From assembly GCA_963971305.1 (NCBI GenBank), contig OZ020306.1, forward strand, positions 38,213,512-38,277,511: 64,000 nucleotides of DNA, read 5' to 3'. Under the pieces are notes generated by a model. That model ran no database searches. It saw only the letters and a list, made by a program, of their open reading frames with translations, and had not been told where the DNA came from. The position numbers were made by a program, and so were the translations under genes. The stretch comes from Arcuatula senhousia (lineage: Eukaryota > Mollusca > Bivalvia > Mytilida > Mytilidae). Below are positions 1-11,150 of the stretch, in pieces (position 1 is the first letter of the stretch; every line of letters begins with the position of its first letter).

Positions 1-1046
1 TATGAGCCGATCGCCTCTCAGGTGGTACTCGAGTCCCACTTGTAATTTGCAAACACTTGACTTCCCCACCTGTATGCATGTCCAGACCAGACGGATTGAA
101 AAACAACTATGACCCGCGTCGCGTGAATGATAGAAGCTTAATAAACCAAATAATTTTATAGCGCTTTTATGCAATTCTTTAGTCGGTGGCTATTACCGGC
201 ATGTGATAAGATAAGTCGGTTACCTGCCCAAGGTCGGTGGTTTTCTTCGGGTTTCCTCCATCACTAAAAATAACCGTCCTATTGGCACAGGTCCGGTTAA
301 AAGGGAGTTTAACCCTAACCTTAATTTTATTTTGTTAAAATTCTATCAATTTTAAAGTTGCATGCTTGATGTATAACTTTTCGCTAACATGAAGCCATAC
401 AAGACTCTACAAGGATAAAGTCAAATTGTCACTTATCTAATTCGCTTTTGAGTTTTAATGAAGCAGACAAGTTAACGCAAATCATGTCAAAACGGATTAC
501 GACTAAGTGTATTATTGAAATTGCTTCATGGTCAGTAGTATGCTAATTTTAAAGTTTGATAGACTTGACATTTTGTATTCTTCCAAAGAATCCATCAAAC
601 GTCTACTGTATAATTGACTTTGATATTTCTCGAATTAGAACTTAAGGGCTTCTTATCAATGGTTCGCCTACAGTATTTTAGAAAAAGCTGACTGATATTC
701 CGTATATTTATCACACATGAATCCTTTATTTGCATGGTTCTATTTTGGAAAGACAACGGCTTTGCTCATTTATTGTTAGCAAATTTTGAGCAATTTTGTC
801 AAATTAATGTACAAATCCATCGGACTAAATATGAAAACCGTCTTTAAATGTATTATATCAATAAAGGAATTTGTCTTATCTGTTATAAGCACAAACTATA
901 TTTGTTTCCAGGTGAGGTCAAAGTTACTTCCTCTTTACATACTAATATAGCGCTCTGTAATCTAGGTAGGCAGAGATGCGTAAATTCGTTGTTTCCGGCG
1001 TGCAGTTTTCAAAGTTGCTTATGCACATTAACAATGATAGCTTCGC
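1..1046. other. AT-rich non-coding stretch
   Basis: I see no supportable gene. Around 225-265 there is a short GC-richer phrase (GGTCGGTGGTTTTCTTCGGG) of a kind I associate with dispersed invertebrate repeats. The reading frame that starts near 848 is not recognisable and runs into the MITE that follows. Confidence 0.5.
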
Positions 1047-1817
1047 TTAAGGTAGATGGGGTGTCTATCACTGAGCATCTTTTTTGCACATCTATCATTA
1101 CTTTAAATTTCATGATGCTATCTTTTCTAATTGATTTTATTCGGCAAGGTTAACATCAAAATTGATAATTACAACAAAAATTTGGATAAAATTCATCTTC
1201 TTTGTGAATTTTAATATTTTCCCGTACTTTTTAAGGGGAGATAATTTGTATAGAAATAATAAAGAAAAAATACATTTTTCACTTTTGTCAAAAAATTTGA
1301 TGGTGAACTTTATTTTTTATTTAGTATATTTAAAAATGAATACAAAACAAAGATTTTTAGAAATTTAAAGAAAAATCTATGGAGTAGATTTTCTTGAATG
1401 AAGAAAATTTGAATTTTCTCTATCGATCCTATAGTAAAGGTACTAAAATCATGCATTTCATAAAGTCATGTTTACAAAAGTTCCTCTGATGAACTTTTAA
1501 TTTTATTATTGAAATTTAAAGTACCATTATAGGCTAAATTTTCCGCCCCTACCCACCTCTCCCCTTTTCCTGTGGTTCTTCAAAATTTACCGGTCCTTTG
1601 TGTCCCACCCCATCCCCATATTTCATTTATCATCATCATTTCATGTTCATTTCATCATCATTCTTTTCATGTTCATCGCCTGTAAATAACCTATAAAGCG
1701 TTGCACGGGCGTAAAACACCAACTCACTCACTCACTAAAGTACCATCATTGAGCTAACGGTGGCAAAAATTTAAGAAAATTTTATTGATAAATTTTTAGA
1801 CACCCCATCTACCTTAA
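1047..1817. mobile_element. MITE-like element with TTAA target duplication
   Basis: A 17-bp perfect terminal inverted repeat, GGTAGATGGGGTGTCTA at 1051-1067 and its reverse complement at 1797-1813, is flanked on both sides by TTAA (1047-1050 and 1814-1817). The element is 763 bp without the duplication and has no transposase. TTAA target sites are typical of piggyBac-type and Kolobok-type transposons, so it is probably a non-autonomous derivative of one of these. A B-type retroposon has inserted inside it at 1528-1736. Confidence 0.75.
1528..1736 (+). mobile_element. family B SINE-like retroposon, 5'-truncated
   Basis: This is the 3' part of the B family, ending in the (ACTC)n tail. It is flanked by the direct repeat AAAGTACCAT (1518-1527 and 1737-1746), a clear target-site duplication of a retroposed copy. 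It lies inside the TTAA MITE and is therefore younger than it. Confidence 0.8.
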
Positions 1818-3495
1818 CTTGACTGAAAATATGAATGTCAAATTTTGTGTATTTGCTTTGAAATTATTATTTCCCTGAAAACTTCGTGAACATCTAATTG
1901 ACATACATTATTTGTAGCGGATTAATTATTGAAACGTCAATTAACCAAAACATTTTGGTAATAAGTACGGTTATTTTTATAATAAAAACGATGTTGCTTT
2001 TAAAATGTATGCTTTTGTTAAATTAATATAATAAATTCACATGATTTATGGTAAAAGTTATTTTAGCTTAAAGTTTAATCAGGTTTATATTGCCGCGAAG
2101 TGTTTATTATGGGGCATTTTACTACCTTTTAGCAAAACGCCCGCGAAACCCGACGCCATTGTAAATCGAAAGAAAAACCTTACATTTTTTATATTAAGAA
2201 AATAAGAATATTGTTAAATAGATTTTGTGCAAAACATTGTACTGATTATGATTATTAAGGAATTCTTTAGTAAACAAGCCATGAATACTAAATTTACAAT
2301 AATATAAAGTAATTTTTCTGCAATACTCGATAATGCGATGTCAACATAATATAATCAACCTTGAGAATCTTGTTAACAAGTTATAAAAGGGTAAATGGTG
2401 TTAATCATTTATTCCCTCACTGAATTAGGTGATTTGTCCCATGATAATTTAACACTTGTCTGCTATAAAGATACGAAAAGCAAAATTGTCTAACAACTAG
2501 TGCAACTTCAGACGTATATTTAATCTATGCGGCTGAGAAAAAAAATTAAAGGGTAACATGAAGTTTGATTACAATGATGAACCAGACTTGTAGTACAGTT
2601 GTATCCTTAAACATCCACTAACTATGAAAATAATCCTCAAAATGTAATTGTAAAATAGTATACTATCAGTTCAGTAAAATTTCAGATGTATTTCAAGACC
2701 ATACTGGTACCAGTAGTACTAGCTAAAGTTTGAATCCTTATGGCAGACGTGCTTTTGAGGGAAGCGATATGAATATGCAATTAAATTGTTTTATTATAAT
2801 GAAGCATTAGAGGGATAAGGGTGTTCTGACTTTTTTATAGGTTAAGCATTAGACTTGTGTTAGTGTAAAATTATGAAAAAATAAGAAATTTATAAACTTG
2901 GTAAATTAACTGTTAATGACCCTATAAACACTTTTATTACTAGAACTGGAAAAGCCCCCGCTGCCCAGTATTCAATGTCTAATGTAAAATACTTATTTTT
3001 CCAAACCATAAAAATACAGTTAGCTTAGGTGATTGTGCAGACACAGAAGATGCCCCCGCGATGTATGGAAAATAAAAATTAATTGTAGAAAAAAGTCCAG
3101 AAAATTGTTGATTTCATAACATTTTAAGTTATCGGCCAAAATTACGATTAAAATCTACAGACCAGAACTAAATGCTAAATTGATCTGTAACTCATCATGA
3201 TAAAACCACATATCAAATGTCACCTCAATATCTGCAAGTATGTTGAAAAAATCAGGAAACCTGTTATTTTTCTGACATTTTCTAAGTACAACGGCCATAA
3301 CTTCGATGAAATCAACGGACCGGAGTAAAATGAGAGCTGCTACTTATCATGATAGACTCAAATACCAAAAATCAGCTCAACTATAGTTGCGGGGTCATAA
3401 CAAGAAAATAAGTGTAACCGGGCAAACAAATTATCATTATTTAAATGGTAAAATCCAGAGAGGATTTCGAAATCCCGACGAAAATTGACAGACCA
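1818..3495. other. AT-rich non-coding stretch
   Basis: No gene, RNA gene or clear repeat was recognised. The sequence is AT-rich with stops in all frames. Confidence 0.4.
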
Positions 3496-3827
3496 AAGGA
3501 AAAGAGTAGAGGTGGACAGAGGTGGAAAATTTAGCCTATGTGGTGCACTACTTTGCGGTCCATAAAGGCTTATTTTACGTGCATGAAGCTTGGTGTTCTT
3601 CACACACATTGGCCCACTATGGTTTGCAGTCAGGTTTTCCGCATTATCCCCTGACGACCCCGGCATTTATTATTACAGGACTGTCCAATTCAACCACCTG
3701 GGGCACACATCCCAGTCGCTTTGTGGGCTAAGCGACCTGACCCGATGTCAGGTTTCTGAGCGCTCTTTAGTGGACTTTTACCGACCAGCTTAGTGCTGTT
3801 GCGGGCCTATTCGCCTCCGATTTCGGC
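3496..3827 (-). mobile_element. mosaic A/B SINE-like copy, minus strand
   Basis: Read on the minus strand, the 5' half matches family A (head with AGCGCTCAGAAACCTGACAT) and the 3' half matches family B (TAGTGCACCACATAGGCTAAAT). The copy is truncated before the tail and abuts the next A copy directly at 3827/3828. Apparent reading frames here are repeat artefacts. Confidence 0.65.
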
Positions 3828-4294
3828 TATATCGGGGAAATGAATATGAAAGTGGTGATACAATGAACATGAAACGATGTTGAAGTGGAGGAAAAGGAGA
3901 CACAAGGCCAATCGGGTAGGAGAGTTTTGACTGCCACTGGAAAAAGGAGTGATTGGTAGGGACGGGAAATTAAGCCTCTTGCATGGGGATCCTACGGGTC
4001 CTACTCTCACCGAGACCTGCAGCAGGGATCTTTAACGTGCGAGGAACGTGACATTTTTCCCCAACACGGTGCACCACTATGGTTTACGGTCAGGTTTTCC
4101 GCATTATCGCCTGACGACCCCGCATCTCTCGATGTCAGGGCTGCCCCATTCAACCACCTGAGGCACATATCCCAGTCGCTCTGTGGGCAAAGCGGCCTGA
4201 CCCGATGTCAGGTTTCTGAACGCTCTTTAGTGGACTTTTACCGAGAAGCTTAGCGCTGCTGCGGGCCTATTCTCCACCCGGAACCCGCACGGGT
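3828..4294 (-). mobile_element. family A SINE-like retroposon, minus strand
   Basis: A near full-length A copy on the minus strand, from the 3' segment (GATATAGCCGAAAT type, here degenerate) to the head (GGGTTCCGGGTGGAG type). It lacks the (AACT)n tail and joins the mosaic copy directly. Confidence 0.7.
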
Positions 4295-5339
4295 GAAAAA
4301 ATGTTCAGAATAACCAAATTCATAGTGCAAAGAACACTGGGTACAATCAAATGTGAAGACATGGTACGATTCATAGCATCATTTCATGTTGTGCTAACAT
4401 ATAAAAACTTGTCAAAATGATGCTACTCATCATCCGAGTACGACCGTGAGTAAACTTATCTTATTGATTAGTACCCGAATTGAGCAAAATCATTTTCAAT
4501 TCCCTTAGAATTCAAGTTTTACTCATTATTATGCGATGAAATGTCAGATAAGGAAACCGTGATTTTTGCAAGATGGTCAATGACAGATAAATCTACAAAC
4601 TCTGAACTACGGGGCAGCATTGATCATTTCATAGGCACACTGGGCAGTGAAACATTCTTGAACACCTTTCAGCAATTATTAGTGACAAATGAAATTCATT
4701 ATGAATGATGATATATAGCACTGGTAAATTCTGGTAGGCAATTTTAAAAGTATTTTTTTTTAAAGATTTTTACATAAAAGATAAATGTATTAACAGATTT
4801 TCCAAATTGTCTACTACATGTATTATATCATATCAATGCTATTGGTTAAGCTGATCACAAAATTCAAAATATCTTAGTAATTAGCATACAATAGATTTTG
4901 GTAGTATTATGTAAAATGTTTTATGCTTTTAAAGTAGTATTATATATTTTTATTACCAAAGTAAATAACTATAGGTTTACAATTCAAAATTACAATTTTA
5001 ACAAAGTCTTTACAAAATATAGTAATGAAAGTCAGAAAGTAGTAAAGAGGGCCACTATAGACCATTTTGCACTTGATGACCCAGAGTTCATTCCCATAGG
5101 CTCCATGTTAAATCTTTGTTATTTTTTGTCCTGAGAGACCAAACCTAGATCTCCCGCAGTATAGTTGTGTGCGGTCATGCGGAAGGGCGATGCGTCTCCT
5201 TCTTTCTTCCCATGTTGGTTCGTAACCAGTTTATGTTAACATATAAAATATTTCTTATACTAGTCCTAAACCTCTTTTTGTGTTGTTAGTTTTGCATTTT
5301 ATGGGTTTCTGTGTTGTGGTTAGACCTTTTGAATGGCTT
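4295..5339. other. AT-rich non-coding stretch
   Basis: Nothing recognisable. The frame around 4898-5134 has no known domain and is probably chance. Confidence 0.4.
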
Positions 5340-5396
5340 ATCCATTGAACATGAAAAGGATGATAAAATGAACATTAAATGATGATGATTATAGGG
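5340..5396 (-). mobile_element. family B fragment
   Basis: A short internal piece of the B family (CATGAAAAGGATGATAAAAT and following) on the minus strand. It is too short for a boundary call. Confidence 0.5.
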
Positions 5397-6649
5397 TGGT
5401 CTTCTCAATGGTTTTCAAGATATAAAGTATTTTGAGGGGGTGGGGCATGACCCCTGCAGTCCCCACTATGGTACCAAATGATCCGTCTTACAATAAGGAC
5501 TGAAATATATAAGGTTATAGGGTGGGGATCTTTGCATATTAAAAATGAATCAAATATCCTTATACAACGCGATTCGATCGAGACATCGGTGGCCGCACGC
5601 CTAATGGTGTTGGCTTCGGAGAGATTGCGAGTTCGAATCAAGGCTTGGCATGCATTTTCAAAAATGTGTCGAATATTTTAATTCAATCATTCAAGTTCAA
5701 AAATGATAGTCTCAAAAAAACTATAACTGACCTTGCAATATCAAATAAAGCAACTCAATATTAAGTAGAATACAGTCCAATATTAAGACTAAACAGTACT
5801 TATCGGTTAAATAAAGTATTGCATTAATAAAAGCATGACGTCACAATTGTGTTTCAATAAGCGAATAATCGATTTTTAATCGATAATTAGTTGCTGCAAT
5901 AGGTGCCCATCTTTGATTGGCCGTTATAGGAAATTGAGCCCAATCAGACCAAATTTCAAACCGATGACAGCATGAGTCTGATAATGTATACAACATAACG
6001 AAAAATGTCGTACAGGGTAACTTAATAGGTATTTTGTGTATTTTAAGTAATTGAGCATTATCTTATCTTTTAAGAAGAAAACTACCCAAAATTGGGAAAA
6101 AATCAAATGTCAAGCTTTTAAAGAAACCATTTAAGATTTCATATAATGACCCATTATCGTACAGTCTCACTAGTATAGTATCAAAGCTTACAGAAAGAAT
6201 CGTGAGTTACCGATGAGAAGAATGTGTTGTAAACAACATAATTGAAAAAAATTCAAATTGCTCTTCATAAATCTAAAAAAAGATTCAAAACAGTCACTGC
6301 ACATGAACTGCATGAACTACAAGACAAGAAGCAGTCCTTATCAACTAAAATAAGCACAAAATGGGGTGTTAAACTGCTTATATGTACCTTAAAATAAAAA
6401 TATATTGTGTGTGGGTGGGTGATAAAATTTTTGTTATGATGCTATTATGTATATAATGTTGATATACTACATGTAATACTGTGAAATTCAAGGGTGCTTT
6501 GCCATTAAGATATCAGGGTGGCTGACTTTACCAAGATCAGGATTCGAACCATTGAATTCCATCAGTACTTGTGATTATCATCTTTACTTTCAAAAAAATG
6601 TTTAAGCTAAAAAATAAATTAGATAAAATGTAAACCAAAATACATAATA
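5397..6649. other. non-coding stretch
   Basis: No gene supported. A weak tRNA-like phrase with a B-box-like GAGTTCGAATC lies near 5626-5640, without a cloverleaf I could fold. Confidence 0.35.
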
Positions 6650-6659
6650 TAAGTTTGGG

Positions 6660-7662
6660 GGTTGCGGGTTCCGGCGGTGAATAGGCCCACAGCAGCGCTA
6701 AGCTTGTCGGTATAAGTCCACTTAAGAGCGCTCAGAAACCTGACATCGGGTCAGGCCGCTTTGCCCCAAATCGACTGGGATGTGTGCCCCAGGTGGTTGA
6801 ATGGGACAGCCCTGACATCGAGATATGCGGGGTCGTCAGGCGATAATGCGGAAAACCTGACCGCATGGTGGTGCACCGTGTTGGGAAAAATGTCAAGTTC
6901 TTCGCAAGTTAACGAACCCTGCTGCAGGTCTCGGTAAGAGTAGGACACGTAGGATCCCCATGCAGGAGGCTAAATTCCCCGTTCCCTCCCCATCACTCCT
7001 TTTTCCAGTGGCAGTCAAAACTTTCCTAACCGATTGGCCTTGTGTTCCCATTTCCTCCACTTCATCATCATGTCGTCCCGTGCGGGGCCCGGGTGGCGAA
7101 TAGGCCCGCAGCAGAGCCTAGCTTGTCGTAAGAGGCGACTAAGGGTCTTGGGATTCTGACGTCGGGTCAGTGCTCAGCCCACAGAGCGACCAAGTGTGTA
7201 CCCTAGGTGGCTGAATAGGGTAGCCCTCGTCCGCGGGGGTTGTCAGGTCTATAATACGGAAACCCTGACCGCCGACCATAGTGGGCCAACGTGTGTGGAG
7301 AGTGCCACGCTTCATGCACGTAAAAGACCCCTTTGTGGACCGCCCAGTAGTGCACCACATAGGCTAAATTTTCCGCCCCTACCCACCTCTCCCCTTTTTC
7401 CTGTGGTTCTTCAAAATTTACCGGTCCTTTGTTTCCCACCCCATCTCCATATTTCATTTATCATCATCATTTCATGTTCATTTTATCATCCTTTTCATGT
7501 TCATCGCCTGTAGATAACCTATATAGCGTTGCACGGGCGTAAAACACCAACTCACTCACTCACTCATCATCATGTCATGTTAATTGCATCGCCACTTTCA
7601 TGTTTATCTCCCGGATATAGCCGAAATCGTGCTGCTTGGGAGTAAAGCAATAACTAACTAAC
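6660..7662 (+). mobile_element. family A SINE-like retroposon, full length, split by a B copy
   Basis: Full A copy from head to a short (AACT)n tail, flanked by the direct repeat TAAGTTTGGG (6650-6659 and 7663-7672). Family A: head GCGAATAGGCCCGCAGCAGC, then CTAAGCTTGTCGGTA, body with CTGCTGCAGGTCTCGGTA, 3' part CCCGGATATAGCCGAAATCG, about 510-590 bp. A complete B copy has inserted at 7075-7563. Overlapping reading frames are spurious. Confidence 0.85.
7075..7563 (+). mobile_element. family B SINE-like retroposon, full length, nested in an A copy
   Basis: Reference-quality B copy: starts GTCCCGTGCGGGGCCCGGGT, contains GCTTGTCGTAAGAGGCGACT, and ends with CGTAAAACACCAACTCACTC repeats. Flanked by TCATCATCATGTC on both sides (7062-7074 and 7564-7576), a 13-bp target duplication lying inside family A sequence. 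No RNA polymerase III boxes were confidently placed, so tRNA ancestry is unproven; a SINE-like non-autonomous retroposon is the safe label. Confidence 0.85.
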
Positions 7663-7672
7663 TAAGTTTGGG

Positions 7673-8580
7673 TTGAAATTCTTGCCATCGAAACTTTATT
7701 TTTCAGAATGGCCTGTGAAAACGTACGGGGAGTTGACAAACTTTGCTGATATTTCTGTTATTGAACTAGACCAACGACTAGGAAAATTTTATGCAGTGGC
7801 AACCCCCAAACAAAATGAAAAACGTTGCAAAAATATGTCAGCACAACAAGCCTCTGAATATAATCACAACTCATACAAATCAATCAGATAAGCACTGAAT
7901 AGACACCTCCAGGACCTTGGCTGTGATTTAGATATTGTTCGTGGCAGGAAGTTTCGATCAATCAACAACTTATTAGATGGCAAACTAAAAAATAATTTTG
8001 AGTGAGTGAGTGAGTGAGTGAGTTGGTGTTTTACGCCCGCGCAACGCTATATAGGTTATTTACAGGCGATGAACATGAAAAGGATGATAAAATGAACATG
8101 AAATGATGATGATAAATGAAATATGGGGATGGGGTGGGAAACAAAGGACCGGTAAATTTTGAAGAACCACAGGAAAAAGGGGAGAGGTGGGTAGGGGCGG
8201 AAAATTTAGCCTATGTGGTGCACTACTGGGCGGTCCACAAAGGGGTCTTTTACGTGCATGAAGCGTGGCACTCTCCACACACGTTGGCCCACTATGGTCG
8301 GCGGTCAGGGTTTCCGTATTATAGACCTGACAACCCCCGCGGACGAGGGCTACCCTATTCAGCCACCTAGGGTACACACTTGGTCGCTCTGTGGGCTGAG
8401 CACCGACCCGACGTCGGAATCCCAAGACCCTTAGTCGCCTCTTACGACAAGCTAGGCTCTGCTGCGGGCCTATTCGCCACCCGGGCCCCGCACGGGACAA
8501 ATAATTTTGAAAAAGGTCTTGCTCGTCCAATAAAGCACAAACAAATCATTTTATCACCTGAATTAACAAAATGTGGGCTT
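7673..8580 (+). pseudogene. Crypton/DUF3504-like relic, split by a SINE
   Basis: The conceptual protein contains the phrases ALNRHLQDLG, DIVRGRKF and, beyond the inserted SINE, KGLARPIKHK. As I remember the family, this resembles the core of the DUF3504 domain found in ZMYM2/KIAA1958-type proteins and derived from Crypton tyrosine recombinases. A stop codon (TAA at about 7890) interrupts the frame just before ALNRHL, and a B retroposon interrupts it at 8002-8498 within a 12-bp duplication. No catalytic tyrosine segment is visible. It is a dead fragment, on the same strand as the HIRAN gene that follows, but no link to it is shown. Confidence 0.55.
8002..8498 (-). mobile_element. family B SINE-like retroposon, full length
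   Basis: Full B copy on the minus strand, bounded by AAATAATTTTGA at 7990-8001 and 8499-8510. It interrupts the DUF3504-like relic. The long reading frames across it recur in other B copies and are not genes. Confidence 0.85.
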
Positions 8581-8588
8581 ACCTTTAT

Positions 8589-8822
8589 GCATCCTCTGAA
8601 AACCAGGATTTCTTCTCTCGCTTACTCATTCATCACGAGTAGGCGAAAGAAGAACCCCTGGGTTTCCGAGGATGACCTTAATGATGATAGTGATCCAATA
8701 GTCCTTAGATTCCGAGTTAGGTTTCAGCTGTCAGTCCACTTTGTCTCGAAAGGTCTAGAGTTTCATGAACAGCATCCTCGGAAAGCCAGGGGTTATTCTT
8801 TCGCCTACTCGTTCATCACTCG
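8589..8822. mobile_element. hairpin MITE relic with CATCCTCGGAAACC-type ends
   Basis: 8589-8675 is an imperfect palindrome: CATCCTCTGAAAACC at one end and GGGTTTCCGAGGATG at the other, around a TTACTCATTCATCAC centre. A further half copy starts with CATCCTCGGAAAGCC near 8773. The same termini recur at about 13999-14246, 35262-35301 and 47691-47756, so this is a dispersed family. Confidence 0.6.
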
Positions 8823-8825
8823 TGA

Positions 8826-8943
8826 TCGATTGGTAAATTTACCGATCTGTAAATTTACCGATATCGTATTTCGGAAATCGGCAATTTTATCGATGTTTAC
8901 CACATGCTTTTTCAAGGAATTTGAATGTCAAAACAAAGTTGTA
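8826..8943 (+). promoter_or_regulatory. candidate promoter segment with repeated TACCGAT motifs
   Basis: Upstream of the HIRAN gene the sequence carries repeated TACCGAT/ATCGG words (ATTGGTAAATTTACCGATC and following). Similar words lie at the corresponding place upstream of the second HIRAN copy (14340-14585), although those surroundings have diverged. A regulatory role is inference; it could also be a transposon end. Confidence 0.3.
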
Positions 8944-9861
8944 ATGTTCTCAATGAAAAAGTTTCAATTTGAAAGTGTGGTGACTGGATATCATGCCTAC
9001 AGAACAAAGCCAGTTCCTAGGACTATTTGCAGTGTTGTATATGAAGAAAATGATGTACTAAACGTTGTGGAAACTATTGGACATGTTCCTGCAAATCCAG
9101 TGCCAATGAATAAGATGTTCATAGAGATAATGGATCTTTCTAGCTCAATCCAATTCAAATGGTAAGACCAGGTCCCTTTTCTATCTTTCTTCATATCATA
9201 CATCTTTTTTCTATCACTTTTGGTCTCTTAAATTTCAAATACAACGTGATCATATGAAGTTTAAGGTTGCACATTGCACATTCAATAACAAGAATATGGT
9301 GCGTGTCTGTGGCAAAAACGCGCATAATACATGAAAACATCTAGGACATTAATGCAATAATTGATGTTTGATTATGAAAAAAAAAATTCTAAATAGATTC
9401 AAGGCAAGGAAATCGATTGAAAATTCTAAACATTTGCATGTAGCACTGTTTTGGGGGTCGCTCCCCGCTCCCTTTCTCACTGCCCCCGCCCCTATCATGC
9501 TTTCTCCCCGACCATGTATGTCAAATAAAAAACAACATATTAATTGGTATAATCATGTACTTACAACTTAATCTAGCTAATTATTCATTTCCTTCTTTGC
9601 AGTGAAATTCTTGGTTCACCAGTAAGGGCCTATGACCCATGGGTGAATAATCCCAGGTACTCAGGCACTGTGCTACCATGTCGATACTCAACTGAAGTAC
9701 CAAGCCTGATGGATTCTGCAGTCAAAGACATTATTGATTCTTTTCTTGACAGTAAACTTTCAAAGGACATTGTACAGTGTTTTGACAATTTCACGCCACC
9801 AGCATCACCTGCTGGTGCAACATTGCAGGAATCCCCGGACTGGAAGGCGTTGACACCATAA
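8944..9861 (+). CDS. HIRAN-domain protein, copy 1 (two exons)
   Basis: Exons 8944-9161 and 9603-9861 give a 158-aa protein. The donor is ATG|GTAAGA, the acceptor is TTTGCAG, and the split codon becomes Cys. Residues 8-50 show the HIRAN pattern: FESVVTGYHAYR, then an acidic stretch, then TIGHVPA. The C-terminus ends SPDWKALTP. HIRAN domains bind DNA 3' ends in HLTF/Rad5-type repair enzymes; stand-alone invertebrate HIRAN proteins of this kind have no known role. The start was chosen at MFSM because the second copy also begins there; an in-frame ATG lies upstream. An AATAAA at about 9930 follows the stop. The next reading frame begins 113 bases downstream on the same strand. The intron has a C-rich block near 9443-9515. 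Confidence 0.7.
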
Positions 9862-9974
9862 ACATTAAACCAGTTGTACCAGTTTTACATCTGTAGTTTA
9901 TAATTAATGTAATTGAATATTATTAGTGTAATAAATAAAATTTCAAATTTGATTTTATGTTTGTTTTAGGTATA

Positions 9975-10807
9975 ATGGCCACTTGAAGATCTAATTCAAA
10001 ACCAGGAACACAAGGAAAGTTTGCACGACAGTGTGGATGTCTGAATCACAGTATTTTTTGTAAAGATGATTCCAGCTACTCATTATTACAAACAAAAATT
10101 ATATTGCGTCGTGCTTCATATAAATGTTTGCTATCCCGTGGTCTTATAACATCAAGATTTAAATATATTTGTACTGACTGCTTGAAGTATTCTCGGGAAC
10201 ATTTTGTAGAAAATCGGACTTTAGAATGTAGTTTCAATGAATCTTCAAGTTTTAATGAATCTTCAGATTTTCACAATAATTCAGTTTTGTGTAGTCCATC
10301 AAACGAAGTTCTCACTAGTCCTCCCCAAGATGAATCCCCTCTATTTCAAGACAAGGTGAACCAAACTGATATTAATTATGATAACTCTGCAATTGATGAT
10401 GCTATAACATATCTTATGTCACTAGGCAGTTGGAATGTTCTTGACAAGCTTACCCAAGATAAATTATGTCAAATTGGTAGCATCTTAGGTGACATTATTA
10501 ACCCTGCAATAAATCAAGATGGAAAAGCATTTCCAACCAATATAAAAACATTGACATGGACATTGACAAAGTTAAATGGATGCAAGAAAGAAACCCAGTG
10601 CTGTCTTCTTTTGTTAACCATACAACAGGGTATAACACAGACAACAAAAATGATAAAAAAGTCAACGCAGTTGTCAATTCAAAAGAACAAATTTATTATG
10701 CAAGAAATATTAAAATAGTAACACCCTTTGCATTCAAGAGGAACATGGTCGCATTTAGTCTTACTAATTCTAAACTTTGTGCCACTTTGATGTGCTGTTG
10801 GGAATGA
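9975..10807 (+). pseudogene. downstream module gene, copy 1 (broken), transposase-like
   Basis: An ATG at 9975 is followed almost at once by a stop, but the frame then reads a Cys-rich start (CGCL, then CTDC), a Ser/Asn-rich linker, a helical segment with YLMSLGSW, and, after a frameshift near 10560, WMQERNPVLSSFV and QIYYARNIKIVTPFAF. The paralogue at 11151-12954 shows the same order, so the segment is real coding ancestry. From memory, phrases like YYARN..I.P.AF occur in poorly described transposase-like proteins of cnidarians and molluscs (DUF6589-like), but I cannot confirm the family. The C-terminal half is missing: homology fades after about 10810. It lies directly downstream of the HIRAN gene in the same orientation. 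Confidence 0.5.
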
Positions 10808-11150
10808 GATGGTCGGGAACAGGACAGGTACGTGCGCAACAGTTGATGCATCATAAGCACTTCACGATCAAATCGTGGCCGTCTAGAACTTGGGACTGAT
10901 GTATTATTTTCTCCCGAAAATAAACCGATTTGTCCCTTAGCGATTTTAAAATTTCGGATTTTCTCCACACTCTCTGCCACACATCACCAGTTGGCACACG
11001 CCAGGGGGAGGAAAGATTTTATAAATCTATTTTTTTCTTCGTGTACGAAATCTGCCTCTTGGCCTTTATTGTCGACGCCCGTCACAGAAAATGACTCGCT
11101 CTTATTCATTTCATTTGATAGTTTTGACGGATACTGAACACGGTCTATCA
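10808..11150. other. junction between the two module copies
   Basis: No coding region recognised. This is where the plus-strand copy fades and the minus-strand copy begins, so the two copies are tail to tail here. Confidence 0.4.

Noticed and set aside
848..1153. 101-codon frame
   Set aside because: Crosses the MITE boundary at 1047 and has no known motif.
848..1368. Possible small gene cluster at 848-1368
   Set aside because: Two short frames in AT-rich DNA, partly inside a MITE, without splice or poly(A) support.
5580..5655. tRNA-like phrase with GAGTTCGAATC
   Set aside because: I could not pair acceptor or anticodon stems. Probably a degenerate tRNA-derived repeat or chance.
7203..7457. 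84-codon frame repeated identically at 8116-8370, with similar frames in other B copies
   Set aside because: It recurs exactly because it lies in the B retroposon. There is no domain, and copies elsewhere are broken, so it is not a gene.
8060..8530. 156-codon minus-strand frame
   Set aside because: It runs from the B retroposon into its flank, and its content is explained by the repeat.
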